From S015-6 sp964384945 (lineage in GTDB: Bacteria > Desulfobacterota > DSWW01): a DNA stretch of 64,000 bases. Below the pieces are notes generated by a model. The model was not told the DNA's origin. It worked only from the letters and a program-made list of their open reading frames with translations, and searched no databases. The position numbers and the translations under genes are program-made. Positions 1 through 8,866 of the stretch are shown here, piece by piece (position 1 is the stretch's first letter; the number at the start of each line of letters is the position of its first letter). The stretch covers positions 1 through 64,000 of the forward strand of contig CAYLMK010000020.1 of the NCBI GenBank assembly GCA_964384945.1. Direction: 5' to 3'.

Positions 1-71
1 CGACCTGGGGATGTCCTATAATCGATTAGGATCTTGCTGGTTTCAATCCACGCCCCCGCGCGGGGGGCGAC
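1..71 (-). CRISPR. Leader-proximal end of a type I-C CRISPR array
   Basis: One complete 32-base repeat lies at 40-71, and bases 1-4 are the last four bases of another repeat, leaving a 35-base spacer at 5-39. Read on the minus strand the repeat begins GTCGCCCCCC and ends GGATTGAAAC, the form typical of type I-C repeats with a GC-rich hairpin core. The array continues out of the window to the left. The crRNA sense is the same as that of the cas genes, so the visible spacer would be the most recently acquired one. Confidence 0.9.
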
Positions 72-303
72 TGTTCCTGCTCAAATACTTGAGTAGCCTA
101 CATAATCTGCGCTGTCGACGCGAACCCGCTTCTCCCGGCCCGTCGTTTTCCAACGAGAGTCAGCAATGTCCGGAATTCCGTCGCCTTTACGGCCTGATCC
201 GGGAACGCGAACCTCCCCGTTCCTTTCTGTGCGCTTGGGGTTCGCGCACGGTCCACCACAACCACGGACACAGGCCAGATCTTGGGAAAATGAACCATGG
301 TAT
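72..303 (-). promoter_or_regulatory. Presumed CRISPR leader
   Basis: This 232-base non-coding stretch separates cas2 from the first repeat, the normal position of the leader that holds the array promoter and the integration signals. The part next to the repeat, about 75-110, is more AT-rich than the surrounding DNA. I see no clear promoter hexamers, so the call rests on position. Confidence 0.55.
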
Positions 304-594
304 CTAGAAAACAAGGGGTCCCTCCTGATCTATCGACGGCTTGGCACCAACATGCTCCACTCGGCGCCTCCAGTTCGCGCCAAGGAAATAGAAGCGCAAG
401 CTGTCTTTTTCCGGCTGCATCTCTTCTACGAGCTTTGCGCGCAGGGCCGCCCACTGGGCAGGGTCCACAATGCACTCGAAGACCGAATACTGGACCCTCT
501 GGCCGTGGTTCTGACAGATCTTGGCGATCTTCCGCAGGCGCCTCTGGCCTTCCTTATCCCCGGTGTTCACGTCATAGCTCACCAGTACGAACAT
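304..594 (-). CDS. cas2: CRISPR-associated endonuclease Cas2, type I-C
   Basis: The 96-residue protein starts MFVLVSYDVNT, with the beta1 strand and the aspartate typical of Cas2, and ends with a basic tail, the usual length for type I-C Cas2. Cas2 dimers bridge two Cas1 dimers in the spacer-integration complex. It is the last gene of the leftward cas operon, nine bases after the cas1 stop, with a GAGGA ribosome site over the cas1 end. The array leader follows directly, as expected for an adaptation module. Confidence 0.95.
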   Translation of the reverse strand: MFVLVSYDVNTGDKEGQRRLRKIAKICQNHGQRVQYSVFECIVDPAQWAALRAKLVEEMQPEKDSLRFYFLGANWRRRVEHVGAKPSIDQEGPLVF

Positions 595-603
595 CCCGTG
601 TCC

Positions 604-1638
604 TCACCGCCTGATATAAGGTGGATATCCGTCCAGGTCCCCCCGAATGTACCTCGCGAGCAGCAGTGCCTGGATGTGCCACAGAAGCCCCAGTGCCATC
701 TTCTCCTTCAGGAAGGGGTGCTCGGCCTCCTCCTGCTTTCGTTTCTGGTAGGCGAGGATGACCTCCTTTCTCGTATCGTCATCCATGAGCACCGCCCCGG
801 ACTCGAGCCTCTGGAATCCACGGGGCTTGACCTGCCCGAGGTTGATGAGCGAAAGGGTCAAGCGGTCCGCCACCACGGCCCGGAACTCCTCCATGATATC
901 GAGCGCGAGCCCCAACCTGCCAGGCCGATCGCGGTGCAGAAACCCAACCGCAGGGTCGAGCCCCACGGACTCTAACGCTGCCCGGATGTCGTGCAGCAGA
1001 AGGGTGTACAGGAACGAGAGCAGGCAGTTTGTCGGATCGAGCGGCGGCCGGCGATTGCGGCCGTTGAACCGAAACGCTTCTTCGTCCGAGGTGATCAGGC
1101 CGTCGAAGGCTCCGAAATAGACGGCACCGCCCTCGCCCTCTATGCCCCGGACCTCCTCCAGCGAGAGATCCGGCCGTTCCAGCCTCCTGATGCAATCAGC
1201 CAGCCGTTGCGCGGCGGCGCGCAGGCCTTCGCCCCGCCCTTCATCTCCGTGGTCCCGCGCGGCTCTCAGAAGGACGTTTCGTGAGTTGGCGAGCTTTCCG
1301 GTGAGCACGTACCGCGCCATTCCCGTGCTGCGCTTCGCGTCGTCGGCCCATCGGTATTGCTCCCGCCTGAGCAGCACATTACCCGAGACAGGCCCCTGAA
1401 CCCGCGCCAGGAAGCGTCCGTTTTCCGTGAGAAAAGAGACGGCCACCCCGTGTTCCGCGCAGTGACCGAGAAGAAAGGGGCTCACCGAGACATTACCGAA
1501 ACAGACGATCCCCCCGAGTGTGTGGATCGGGATGCGCGCCTTGTCGATCTGCTCCAAGCGGACGAGCACGCACTCGCCGTCCTTGGCCAGGTACGAGCCC
1601 TGGGTGGTGATGTAAAGGGTGTTCAAATGTTTCTTCAT
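604..1638 (-). CDS. cas1: CRISPR integrase Cas1, type I-C
   Basis: This is a 344-residue Cas1, the usual family length. The metal-binding catalytic residues are visible: a Glu in the IEGEGG stretch near residue 167, a His in GFLHRDRPG near 235, and acidic residues in DIMEEFR near 250. Cas1 inserts new spacers at the leader end of the array. It overlaps cas4 by four bases (ATGA arrangement), which implies translational coupling and matches the Cas4-Cas1-Cas2 adaptation complex of type I-C. Confidence 0.96.
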   Translation of the reverse strand: MKKHLNTLYITTQGSYLAKDGECVLVRLEQIDKARIPIHTLGGIVCFGNVSVSPFLLGHCAEHGVAVSFLTENGRFLARVQGPVSGNVLLRREQYRWADDAKRSTGMARYVLTGKLANSRNVLLRAARDHGDEGRGEGLRAAAQRLADCIRRLERPDLSLEEVRGIEGEGGAVYFGAFDGLITSDEEAFRFNGRNRRPPLDPTNCLLSFLYTLLLHDIRAALESVGLDPAVGFLHRDRPGRLGLALDIMEEFRAVVADRLTLSLINLGQVKPRGFQRLESGAVLMDDDTRKEVILAYQKRKQEEAEHPFLKEKMALGLLWHIQALLLARYIRGDLDGYPPYIRR

Positions 1639-2273
1639 AGCTCCTCAAGCGCCTTCTTCAGGTAACGACCAACCCGACCCGCCCGGCCTACCTCGAGATC
1701 TCGGGGAAGGCAGACGGTGACAAGTGAACAACTGTCGCACTTGGGGGCGTACCGGGGAGGCGGGGTTCGCCCCTCCGCCAGCAACCGGTGCACGGCCACT
1801 GCAGCCTCCTCGGTCTGGCGGCGCAAGGCATCTCCGATCGAGACGACCTCCCTCCTCTGCTCCTTCCCATAGAACAGGGCCCCCTCGGGCACCATTATGC
1901 CCAGCATCTCCTCCAGGCACAGGGCCTGGGCGCAGAGTTGCACACGGTCCCAGTCTTCGGCCTTTCGCCGCCCCCGCTTGTGCTCCACCGGGTACGGCCG
2001 CCAGGAGCCGTCGGCCTGGCGGTGGAATTCCACCACATCGGCCTTACCCGAGAGTCCCAAGCGGAGCGAGCGAAGGGGCAATCCGAAGACCCGCTTCACA
2101 TCCCTGCGCTTCTCCGCACCCCCTGAATCCACCCGGTCGTGCAGGATCCTGCCCTCGGCCGTAAGCACGTTCTCCTCCCAGATCTGCTCCAGGTGGATCA
2201 GTGCGCACTGCCGAGGGCAGACCATGTAATGCTGAAGGGCGGACAGTTGGAAAAGGTCGGATTCGGCGTACAT
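1635..2273 (-). CDS. cas4: Cas4 family nuclease, type I-C
   Basis: The 212-residue protein has a RecB-like nuclease core (GKADVVE and PVEHKRG strands, then QLCAQ) and four candidate iron-sulfur cysteines: one in MVCPRQC near residue 19 and a C-terminal CDSC...C group near 185-195. In type I-C systems Cas4 selects PAM-containing prespacers and trims them with Cas1-Cas2. It lies six bases after cas7c and is coupled to cas1 by a four-base overlap. Confidence 0.94.
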   Translation of the reverse strand: MYAESDLFQLSALQHYMVCPRQCALIHLEQIWEENVLTAEGRILHDRVDSGGAEKRRDVKRVFGLPLRSLRLGLSGKADVVEFHRQADGSWRPYPVEHKRGRRKAEDWDRVQLCAQALCLEEMLGIMVPEGALFYGKEQRREVVSIGDALRRQTEEAAVAVHRLLAEGRTPPPRYAPKCDSCSLVTVCLPRDLEVGRAGRVGRYLKKALEEL

Positions 2274-2279
2274 GACACC

Positions 2280-3146
2280 CTATAGTCTCTCCTCAATCTC
2301 AACGCCTGGTGGCAGGCCGGCGTTGTTCACCGAGACCTCGTAGTCCCCGAAGCTCCGAGCCGGGCCGGCCATGCCATCCCTTCGTTTGACGGTAACCCGA
2401 TCGAGGAGTTTGTGGGCCGGGGCGTTCCCGAGCGAACTGTCGTGTTTAAAGACGATGAGTTTGCGAGTCGTCATCTCGCCCCGAGCCGCCGACCTGTCGT
2501 GGTCGAACATGTTCTGAAGGGCCTCCCAGAAGAGATCCAGATCCTGCCGGGCGAAGCCGGTTTGCTGAGCCAGGGGTGCCGACACAAATCCGTGGCTTCG
2601 GTAAAGCCCATAAGGGACCGTGTATTTCCGCCCCATGGTGCGGTTGTCGCCCTGCTGCTTTTCCGCCTCTGCTTCGGTAGCAACCGCCATTCGTGTAATG
2701 CTGTGCTCCAGAGGAACCACCTGGTCGACGCTGCGGGCAAACGTGAGTTGAACCGGCCCGCGCACCTGCCCTGCGTTCTTGCCTGTCGACATCACGGCTC
2801 CAAAGGTGCGAACGTCGAAGTAGGTTTTACACATGTGCGCACGGGCGGCTTCGGTCTTATCACCCTTCTCTTTCTTTTTCACTTCTTCCTGATCGTGGGC
2901 CTTGTCTATCAGGGCATTGAGCACCGCCTTCTCCTTGATGAAGATGTCGTACCCCTCTTCCATCTGTTTGGCGAGTTGAACATAATTGCGGACCTTTCGT
3001 TTGAGACACACGTCCGTCACAAGCCCGTGACCTGTCTCGGGATCGACCCGTGGAAGGTTCCCCGCATCAGGGTCGCCGTTGGGATTGCCGTCCTTGACAT
3101 CGAAAAGCAGCACGAAATCGTAGCGGTTCCGGATTGCGTCACTCAT
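2280..3146 (-). CDS. cas7c: Cascade backbone protein Cas7 (Csd2), type I-C
   Basis: At 288 residues this is the expected size for Csd2/Cas7c. The N-terminus carries the family hallmark LFDVKDGNPNGDPDAG, followed by the RRM-fold body that packs along the crRNA. A GGAGGATGAACC ribosome-binding stretch precedes the ATG. It lies 12 bases after the cas8c/cas11c stop, so the large, small and backbone subunits come from one message. Confidence 0.95.
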   Translation of the reverse strand: MSDAIRNRYDFVLLFDVKDGNPNGDPDAGNLPRVDPETGHGLVTDVCLKRKVRNYVQLAKQMEEGYDIFIKEKAVLNALIDKAHDQEEVKKKEKGDKTEAARAHMCKTYFDVRTFGAVMSTGKNAGQVRGPVQLTFARSVDQVVPLEHSITRMAVATEAEAEKQQGDNRTMGRKYTVPYGLYRSHGFVSAPLAQQTGFARQDLDLFWEALQNMFDHDRSAARGEMTTRKLIVFKHDSSLGNAPAHKLLDRVTVKRRDGMAGPARSFGDYEVSVNNAGLPPGVEIEERL

Positions 3147-3158
3147 GGTTCATCCTCC

Positions 3159-3527
3159 TCAATTCGATGGGGTGGCGTCATGCTTCTTGAACAAACTCAG
3201 TCTTTGATGATAGTAGCCGACCGCGAACCGGCCCTGGTCCTGAAGGCTCAAGTGGGTTGGAAATTCCGTCACTCCGTCCATGATCTCGGCGATGTGCTTC
3301 TCCAGGTTTACGGCCCTGCCCCGGTTTTCCAGTTTGGAGAGATGGTGGTTCTTGAGCTTCATCAGGTGGGGAAATGCCGTGACCGGCGCGCTTGAAGCCG
3401 AACCGTAGAAGCGATCCCGGATGGTGGCGTTGATGCCGGGGTTTGCTTCTTCCTGGATCTTCTCGAGCACGGCGAAGAGACGACCCAGGCGGTAGCCGAC
3501 ATTTCTGTTGCTCTGATCGAGTGACAT
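3159..3527 (-). CDS. cas11c: Internal small subunit Cas11c within cas8c
   Basis: Inside cas8c, in frame, the sequence AAAGGAGG stands five bases before an ATG at 3527, a near-perfect ribosome-binding site in the middle of a reading frame. The product would be 122 residues beginning MSLDQSNRNVGYRLGR and sharing the Cas8c stop. Type I-C systems are known to produce their Cas11 small subunit by internal translation of the 3' end of cas8c. The length and position here match that arrangement. Confidence 0.82.
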   Translation of the reverse strand: MSLDQSNRNVGYRLGRLFAVLEKIQEEANPGINATIRDRFYGSASSAPVTAFPHLMKLKNHHLSKLENRGRAVNLEKHIAEIMDGVTEFPTHLSLQDQGRFAVGYYHQRLSLFKKHDATPSN

Positions 3528-4886
3528 GTTAACCTCCTTTCCTGAGTTGCCATAAAACGCGGAATCCCGAACCAGCACGGCCTTCAGAAGTGCCGCCCGC
3601 GGATAGGTTACCTCCCGCTCGGCGCGAATACGGCGGAGTGCAGCGGCAAGCAGCGTCCTGGGGTACGTTGTTCCAGACAGGATGGCCTTCATGAAGTCGC
3701 CGCTCAGGTTTGGCGGAACGGTCTCGAGATCCTCTCGAAGAGCGATCCCCTTGAGCAGAGTCCGAAGCGACAGGTGGGAGGTCCACTTGGGAGGCACGTC
3801 GATTTCGAGGTCTTCGAAGTGCCTGCCGATGTTCGAAGCGACTTCCTGAACGGTGCCTGCGTACCAGAACCGGACCGAGATGCGGGCTGCATTTGGCGCG
3901 AGACCCAAGACGTAGAATGCTACACTCGGATCGAGTTCGGGACGCACGCCCGTGACGGGCGCCTTGTACAATGAAAGAAGCTCCTTGTAATCCTGAACCG
4001 GCTCGCCTCTTGGCTGATCGCCGAAGAAAGAAGCGAATACGTCTTCAATCTCGTGTTTTCGCTCGGCCCAAAAGACTACTGTCGCATCTCCGACGCCAAG
4101 CCGCTGGCGGGAGTCACGGCCAAGCAGGGTATTGAGGGCGGTGGTATACATAAACTCGGCGGTTCGCCCCACGGGTGCATTGTAGCTCTGTTTCTTGCCG
4201 TATGACTCAAAGGCAGGCAGGTTGAAGGAAACGATGTTCGCCCCGGTAGTATTCGAACCCCGAACCCCTTTGATCGGTGCATGAAGACGCGTCGCGAAGT
4301 CGGCCTGTCCTGTTATGAGACAGGCTTGGCGATTCGCTGCGGCCTCTTCGGCAATCGCCAGCATCGCGATCCGATGTCGCACATCGGACCGCTCACAAAC
4401 CAGTTCCGTCTCTCCTTGGATCCGAAATGACAGGTTGGCGCCCTTTTCGGCGATTTCGTCCCAATACGGATGACCGAAGACCGAACTGAAGTCGCCTGCC
4501 TGGAGGAAACGGATAACGGCAGCGACTCCTGCATCACGGGGTTCCGGAAAGAAGGAATCCAGCTTCCCGAGAAAGGTTCGATGCTGCTTCCGGGCGCGTA
4601 GTCGATCGTTGGCCGAGAAGCCGAGCACATAGCCCTCGTTGTCCCACAGAAGGTTTGCTTTCTGCCAGGCGTTCTTGCCTGACCGTTTCACCTCCCTGGG
4701 CAACACGAAACGTCTTGCCCGTTTGTTTCGTCCTTCGCCGGTTCGGGTATCCTCCAAATCGACGAAGTTGCCGGCGCTGTCGAGAACGATGATGAAAGGA
4801 ATCTCTTTTTCCTGAAAACCCTGCGCCACGACCCGCTTCTCGTTCACCAACCGATCGTAGTATTTGACGAGCGATTGCAGGATCAT
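3159..4886 (-). CDS. cas8c: Cascade large subunit Cas8c (Csd1)
   Basis: The 575-residue protein begins MILQSLVKYYDRLV, typical of Csd1/Cas8c, and has the usual length for this family. It recognises the PAM and holds the foreign DNA in the type I-C effector. The ATG overlaps the cas5c stop by four bases. The last 122 residues are also predicted to be made separately as Cas11c from an internal start at 3527. Confidence 0.95.
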   Translation of the reverse strand: MILQSLVKYYDRLVNEKRVVAQGFQEKEIPFIIVLDSAGNFVDLEDTRTGEGRNKRARRFVLPREVKRSGKNAWQKANLLWDNEGYVLGFSANDRLRARKQHRTFLGKLDSFFPEPRDAGVAAVIRFLQAGDFSSVFGHPYWDEIAEKGANLSFRIQGETELVCERSDVRHRIAMLAIAEEAAANRQACLITGQADFATRLHAPIKGVRGSNTTGANIVSFNLPAFESYGKKQSYNAPVGRTAEFMYTTALNTLLGRDSRQRLGVGDATVVFWAERKHEIEDVFASFFGDQPRGEPVQDYKELLSLYKAPVTGVRPELDPSVAFYVLGLAPNAARISVRFWYAGTVQEVASNIGRHFEDLEIDVPPKWTSHLSLRTLLKGIALREDLETVPPNLSGDFMKAILSGTTYPRTLLAAALRRIRAEREVTYPRAALLKAVLVRDSAFYGNSGKEVNMSLDQSNRNVGYRLGRLFAVLEKIQEEANPGINATIRDRFYGSASSAPVTAFPHLMKLKNHHLSKLENRGRAVNLEKHIAEIMDGVTEFPTHLSLQDQGRFAVGYYHQRLSLFKKHDATPSN

Positions 4887-5590
4887 CCCCGCACCTCCTT
4901 GCCTCCAGGCGGCGGCACCAACATCCGGCCCCTATCCAGATGTGCCTTGAAGAAAAGAGGTCGACACAGCTCGGTACAGGAGTGGACGTGGCCGGCATCC
5001 CTGCTAGGATCGTGTTCCACATCGTGCAGCATCCACCCGAGGTCACGGGGTTGCCCGAATCCGAGTTCCGGGGTCTTCTCAACAGGCTCGGGTAACGGCT
5101 CGCCGTTTGTGATGGGTTGAAAATAGGCGGCAAATTCTCGGCATCCCAAATAGGGCCGGTGGAAACATTGCCCATTTGAAGCCCTTCGCAGAAAGATGTC
5201 TTGGAACTTGATTACGTTGTCCTCGGGGCCGGCCCTCTCCGTGAGCTCGAACCGGCCGTGAATGACGTAATCCACGTCGCGCAGAAGGAGGCCGGCCCGT
5301 TGCTGCCGCTGGTCCTCTACGAAGAGGCAGGGGGACCTTGGCGACATGGTTGCTCCAACCTCGTTTCGGCGGACGGACTCCCACCGGATGGGCATCAACA
5401 CGTCGATGCGCTGCACAACCCAGCGGATGGCGGGCTTCCAGAGGATCGCCTCCAAAATACCCCGGGCGGCAGACGGGGTCATCACGTCGTAGCTCACCCG
5501 CTCCACTTTCATCTCCGGCCTGGCAAAGCAGGCGTTGCGGCCCCAAACGCGCAGGCGAAAGGGGCGGCTCGCGGCTTGCTGTTCGCTCAT
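4883..5590 (-). CDS. cas5c: Cas5c (Csd5), type I-C crRNA-processing protein
   Basis: The start was set at the ATG at 5590, which follows an AGGAGGACAC ribosome site; the open frame extends upstream into cas3 without support. The 235-residue protein begins MSEQQAASRPFRLRVWG, and the VWG...CFTRPEMK-like start (here NACFARPEMKVER) is characteristic of Cas5. In type I-C, Cas5c replaces Cas6 as the enzyme that cuts pre-crRNA at the repeat hairpin and stays on the 5' handle. It overlaps cas8c by four bases. Confidence 0.94.
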   Translation of the reverse strand: MSEQQAASRPFRLRVWGRNACFARPEMKVERVSYDVMTPSAARGILEAILWKPAIRWVVQRIDVLMPIRWESVRRNEVGATMSPRSPCLFVEDQRQQRAGLLLRDVDYVIHGRFELTERAGPEDNVIKFQDIFLRRASNGQCFHRPYLGCREFAAYFQPITNGEPLPEPVEKTPELGFGQPRDLGWMLHDVEHDPSRDAGHVHSCTELCRPLFFKAHLDRGRMLVPPPGGKEVRG

Positions 5591-5606
5591 GTGTCCTCCT
5601 TTCTCC

Positions 5607-7850
5607 TCAGAACATGAGATCGTCCGGTTCGTACACGATGGATCGGTCCGCGCAGAAGCCCAGGCGGTCGTCGTAAAGAGCGCTGTGCCCCTGCACAAAG
5701 AGTCCGGGGTGAACCTCGCGAAGGGCTCCCGCTTGCAGCAGCGCTAGGTGGACACGGCGCGGCAGGTTCACGACGTAGCGCTGGAGACGGCGGAGAACCC
5801 AGCGCTCCGGACCTTGCGATTCCAGGAGCCCTGCCAGCCTCGCCCCCTCCCCGTAATGCACAACGGCCGGCGCATAGGCTTTCTCGTCAATAAGCCGCAC
5901 CTTATGCGCCGCCGTTCGATATGCGAAGCGGCAGCGGCACTCGGAATCGCGCAGCTCTTCGAGAATCCTGTGCCTGTCAAGGCGCTCGCCCTGGATCCAG
6001 TAAAACTCTCGAAAGAACCTCTCGAACCGCTCCGGAGCAAGCGGGTCCGGAGCGCCTTCGGCCAGAAGTTGCCGCCCGAGCCCCTCGGCTTGCCGAAGGA
6101 CACCCGCCGGCGTTTCGCTGGGCGGCGCGAAGATTACTACCATCCCGCTCATTTCTCGCCCCTCGCGGTTGCACCGGCCGGCGGCCTGCGCAATCGAGTC
6201 GAGGCCGGCCATGGCCCGGAAAACGACGGGAAAATCCAAGTCCACCCCTGCCTCCACGAGCTGTGTGCTGACCACACGGGTTGGACGGCCCGCCCGCAGA
6301 CGTTCTTTGATTTCGGCGATCTTGGCCGAGCGGTGAGCTCCGCACATCAGGGCTGAGAGATGGTACGTGCCCTCAGGCATCATTTGCCAAAGTGTTCGCG
6401 CATCGTCCCGCCGGTTCACGATGCACAGGACAGACTCATGTTTCTCCAGTTCTTCGGCCAAAACCTCCCAGGGAAGAGGCTCGGTCAGACTCTTCGGGAC
6501 GACGATATTCACTCGTTTGAGCTTTTCGTGCAGACCTGCGGGATCCTCGACAATCTCCCTGACGTTGGACAATCCTTCGAAGTCGAAACCGGCAGTTCGG
6601 TGCTCCGCCAGTGCCGGCTGGGTTGCGGTAGCCAAGAGAAGAGTTACCCCGTAATGGGCCACGAGTTCCTGAAGGACAAACAGAATAGGTCTTAGAAACT
6701 CCGGTGGCAGGAGTTGCGCTTCATCCAGAACCACAACACTCCGCACGATGTTGTGCAGCTTGCGGCATCGGCTGGTGCGGCTTGCAAAAAGGGACTCGAA
6801 GAACTGCACCGAAGTCGTGACCACCAAGGGCGCGTCCCAGTTCTCGCACGCGAGTCTCGACCGGGAGGTCTCCTTGCCCACGTCCGTTACATCGAGATTG
6901 CTGTGGTGTTCAACTACGGCCTCTCCAAATATGCAACGAAATTGTTCGGCAGTCTGTTCGATGATACTGGTGTAAGGAATTACGTAGATGATTCGACGCT
7001 TCCCTGTCCGGATCGCATGCCGAAGCGCGAACGCCATGGAGGACAGGGTCTTGCCGCCACCGGTCGGGACCGTCAGGGTGAAGATCCCCGCCGGGTCGCC
7101 GGCCCGCGCGTCGCATTGTCGAAAGACCTGAGCTCGAATCCGGTTTACAGGCGTATCGGGAGCTTCGGCCTGCTTCCGATCCATGTAGGCTGTGAACGCG
7201 CCGATCAGCTCATGCAGTTTGGGGTGCTGGCCGCGGAGAGCCTCCTGCTCGGGATCGAAGAACGCTTCGGTGTCCAGGAAGTCCGCATCCACGACGCACG
7301 AGAACAGCATCCGGATCCAAAAGGCCGGGTCAGCACCCGGCGGCGGTTTTTCGTCTGGAAGATGATGCTCAAGGATCTCGTCCGGAATCCTCCCCGACTT
7401 GGCCGCCTCCAAGAGGGCCTGGTTTCGCAGACGTACCTCCAAGGCGGCCCCACCCGTCGCGTCGGAAGTCCAATCTGGAAGCCCGGCGTGATGGCCCGCA
7501 ACCGCATAGGCGAGAATCCGGCCGATCGGGCCAAAACGTGTGACGGCGTGTATCGCCCCCGCCGTGGAGTGGTCGACGCGCCCTTTGGCCTCCAGGTGTG
7601 CATCTTGCCCGGCAGCCGCGTGGATCTTGCGCTGGAAGTTGGGAGAGTATTTCCCTATGTCGTGCCACAGTCCGGCCAGGTAACCCCAACCGGAGGATCC
7701 GAACTCGTCCGCGAACCGGCCGGCCTTCTCGGCCGTTCCGATCAGGTGCTCCTCCAAGGGATGGATCCGCCCATCGTCGCTCACATGGGCCAGAGCGAGT
7801 CGGGCCTGGCTGGTCAGAGGGTCTGCTCTATCTATGGGGTCAGGCGGCAT
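5607..7850 (-). CDS. cas3: Cas3 helicase-nuclease, type I-C
   Basis: The protein (747 residues from the ATG at 7850, preceded by GGAGG; a GTG at 7916 is an alternative) has an N-terminal HD nuclease domain with the HDIGK motif and further histidines (GHHAG). A superfamily 2 helicase follows, with Walker A PTGGGKT, the DEAQ form of the Walker B box in VVLDEAQLLPP, and motif VI QAAGRCNREG. Cas3 is recruited by Cascade to nick, unwind and degrade target DNA. It is the first gene of the cas operon. Confidence 0.95.
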   Translation of the reverse strand: MPPDPIDRADPLTSQARLALAHVSDDGRIHPLEEHLIGTAEKAGRFADEFGSSGWGYLAGLWHDIGKYSPNFQRKIHAAAGQDAHLEAKGRVDHSTAGAIHAVTRFGPIGRILAYAVAGHHAGLPDWTSDATGGAALEVRLRNQALLEAAKSGRIPDEILEHHLPDEKPPPGADPAFWIRMLFSCVVDADFLDTEAFFDPEQEALRGQHPKLHELIGAFTAYMDRKQAEAPDTPVNRIRAQVFRQCDARAGDPAGIFTLTVPTGGGKTLSSMAFALRHAIRTGKRRIIYVIPYTSIIEQTAEQFRCIFGEAVVEHHSNLDVTDVGKETSRSRLACENWDAPLVVTTSVQFFESLFASRTSRCRKLHNIVRSVVVLDEAQLLPPEFLRPILFVLQELVAHYGVTLLLATATQPALAEHRTAGFDFEGLSNVREIVEDPAGLHEKLKRVNIVVPKSLTEPLPWEVLAEELEKHESVLCIVNRRDDARTLWQMMPEGTYHLSALMCGAHRSAKIAEIKERLRAGRPTRVVSTQLVEAGVDLDFPVVFRAMAGLDSIAQAAGRCNREGREMSGMVVIFAPPSETPAGVLRQAEGLGRQLLAEGAPDPLAPERFERFFREFYWIQGERLDRHRILEELRDSECRCRFAYRTAAHKVRLIDEKAYAPAVVHYGEGARLAGLLESQGPERWVLRRLQRYVVNLPRRVHLALLQAGALREVHPGLFVQGHSALYDDRLGFCADRSIVYEPDDLMF

Positions 7851-8224
7851 GCTCCTCCAAAGCGGCAATGACCGGTTCCCTGTCGGCGATTGGTAGGCTT
7901 TACAGGACGCTTTCACAGGCCGAGATTTGCATCAGCCAGGATTCTACCCTGCCGCTTTGACAGATCCGGTCACTGCAAACCGTATTTTCGGGTTCGTTTT
8001 GTATGCACGCATTGCGATGACAGGACAGGCTATTCCCGAATAATGTGTCTATATCCAGAACAAGACGGCGTCAAGTGTCGAAATCAGGCAAGAATACCTC
8101 AACGGTGTGGGGCTCCATACGGCTCAGACCGCAAGCCGTCGGGGGCGGATTCCTGCATCTTGCCGGGGTAGCATTCTTGTGCTATGCTGTTTACGTTGGT
8201 GCTGAACAGCTTCCGGGAGGCATA
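7851..8224. other. Divergent intergenic region between cas3 and the toxin-antitoxin pair
   Basis: These 374 bases separate the leftward cas operon from the rightward toxin-antitoxin operon and should hold both promoters. I see a candidate rightward promoter (8160-8188, listed separately) but no convincing cas promoter and no gene. Confidence 0.5.
8160..8188 (+). promoter_or_regulatory. Candidate sigma-70 promoter of the AbrB/Doc operon
   Basis: TTGCCG at 8160-8165 and TATGCT at 8183-8188 are separated by 17 bases, and the antitoxin ATG lies about 37 bases downstream behind a GGGAGG ribosome site. AbrB-type antitoxins usually repress their own promoter, so an operator would be expected here. 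Confidence 0.45.
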
Positions 8225-8452
8225 ATGACCCGTGAATTGACTTTGCGGCAGGTTGGCGGCTCCATCGGGGCCACTCTGCCCAAGGATATGGCGGACAGGC
8301 TTCACCTCAGTCCCGGCGATCGGGTTCTGGCGGTGGAGACGGACAGGGGTATCCTGTTGACCCCTTACGACCCCGAAACGGAGCGAGCCCTTGCGATCGC
8401 GGCGCGGGTCGCCCGCAAATACCGAAATGCCCTTCGCGAGCTGGCCAAGTAG
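8225..8452 (+). CDS. AbrB/MazE-type antitoxin
   Basis: The 75-residue protein begins MTRELTLRQVGGSIGATLP and shows the swapped-hairpin AbrB/SpoVT DNA-binding fold (LPKDMADRLHLSPGDRVLAVETDRGILLTPYD). A C-terminal tail of about 30 residues would wrap the toxin. The ATG at 8225 was chosen because GGGAGG lies just upstream. The gene ends three bases before the GTG of doc. It should neutralise Doc and bind the operon promoter. Confidence 0.85.
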   Translation: MTRELTLRQVGGSIGATLPKDMADRLHLSPGDRVLAVETDRGILLTPYDPETERALAIAARVARKYRNALRELAK

Positions 8453-8455
8453 TCC

Positions 8456-8866
8456 GTGCGACGCCGACTGCAGGAACCCGTCTGGGTAGATCGCCTGGTG
8501 GTGGACGCTGTCCATCTCGATTCCATCCGTGCCCACGGCGGTCTGCCGGGGCTCCGGGACGAGAATGCCCTCGAGTCGGCCCTTGCGCGCCCCCGCAACC
8601 GGTGGGTCTTCGGCCGCACCCGTGATCTCGCGACCCTCGCTGCGACTTACGGAATCGGTCTCGTCCGGAGCCATCCTTATCGAGACGGGAACAAGCGCAT
8701 CGGGTTCCTGACCCTGGCGACATTCCTGGGACTGAACGGGTATGAGATCGAGGCCCCTGAAGCGGAGGTCGTGACGGTCTTCGTGAATCTCGCCGCGGGA
8801 CGCATGTCCGAGAGTGCGCTTGCGAAGTGGATCCGTGCGGACATCGTTCCTCTTCCGGACGATTGA
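8456..8866 (+). CDS. doc: Doc-family (Fic fold) toxin
   Basis: The 136-residue protein has the Fic/Doc active-site motif HPYRDGNKRIGF near residue 81, whose His, Asp and Lys-Arg residues are the catalytic and phosphate-binding positions. The length matches death-on-curing toxins, which phosphorylate elongation factor Tu and so stop translation. It starts at GTG three bases after the antitoxin. Its TGA stop and the stop of the convergent pgm gene form one TGATCA palindrome. Confidence 0.9.
   Translation: MRRRLQEPVWVDRLVVDAVHLDSIRAHGGLPGLRDENALESALARPRNRWVFGRTRDLATLAATYGIGLVRSHPYRDGNKRIGFLTLATFLGLNGYEIEAPEAEVVTVFVNLAAGRMSESALAKWIRADIVPLPDD

Noticed and set aside
1..303. Coding sequence in the first 300 bases
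   Set aside because: Short frames here cross a CRISPR repeat and its leader, and show no protein features.
5591..5698. Extended N-terminus for Cas5c
   Set aside because: The upstream 36 codons overlap the end of cas3 and do not resemble Cas5; AGGAGG sits right before the ATG at 5590.
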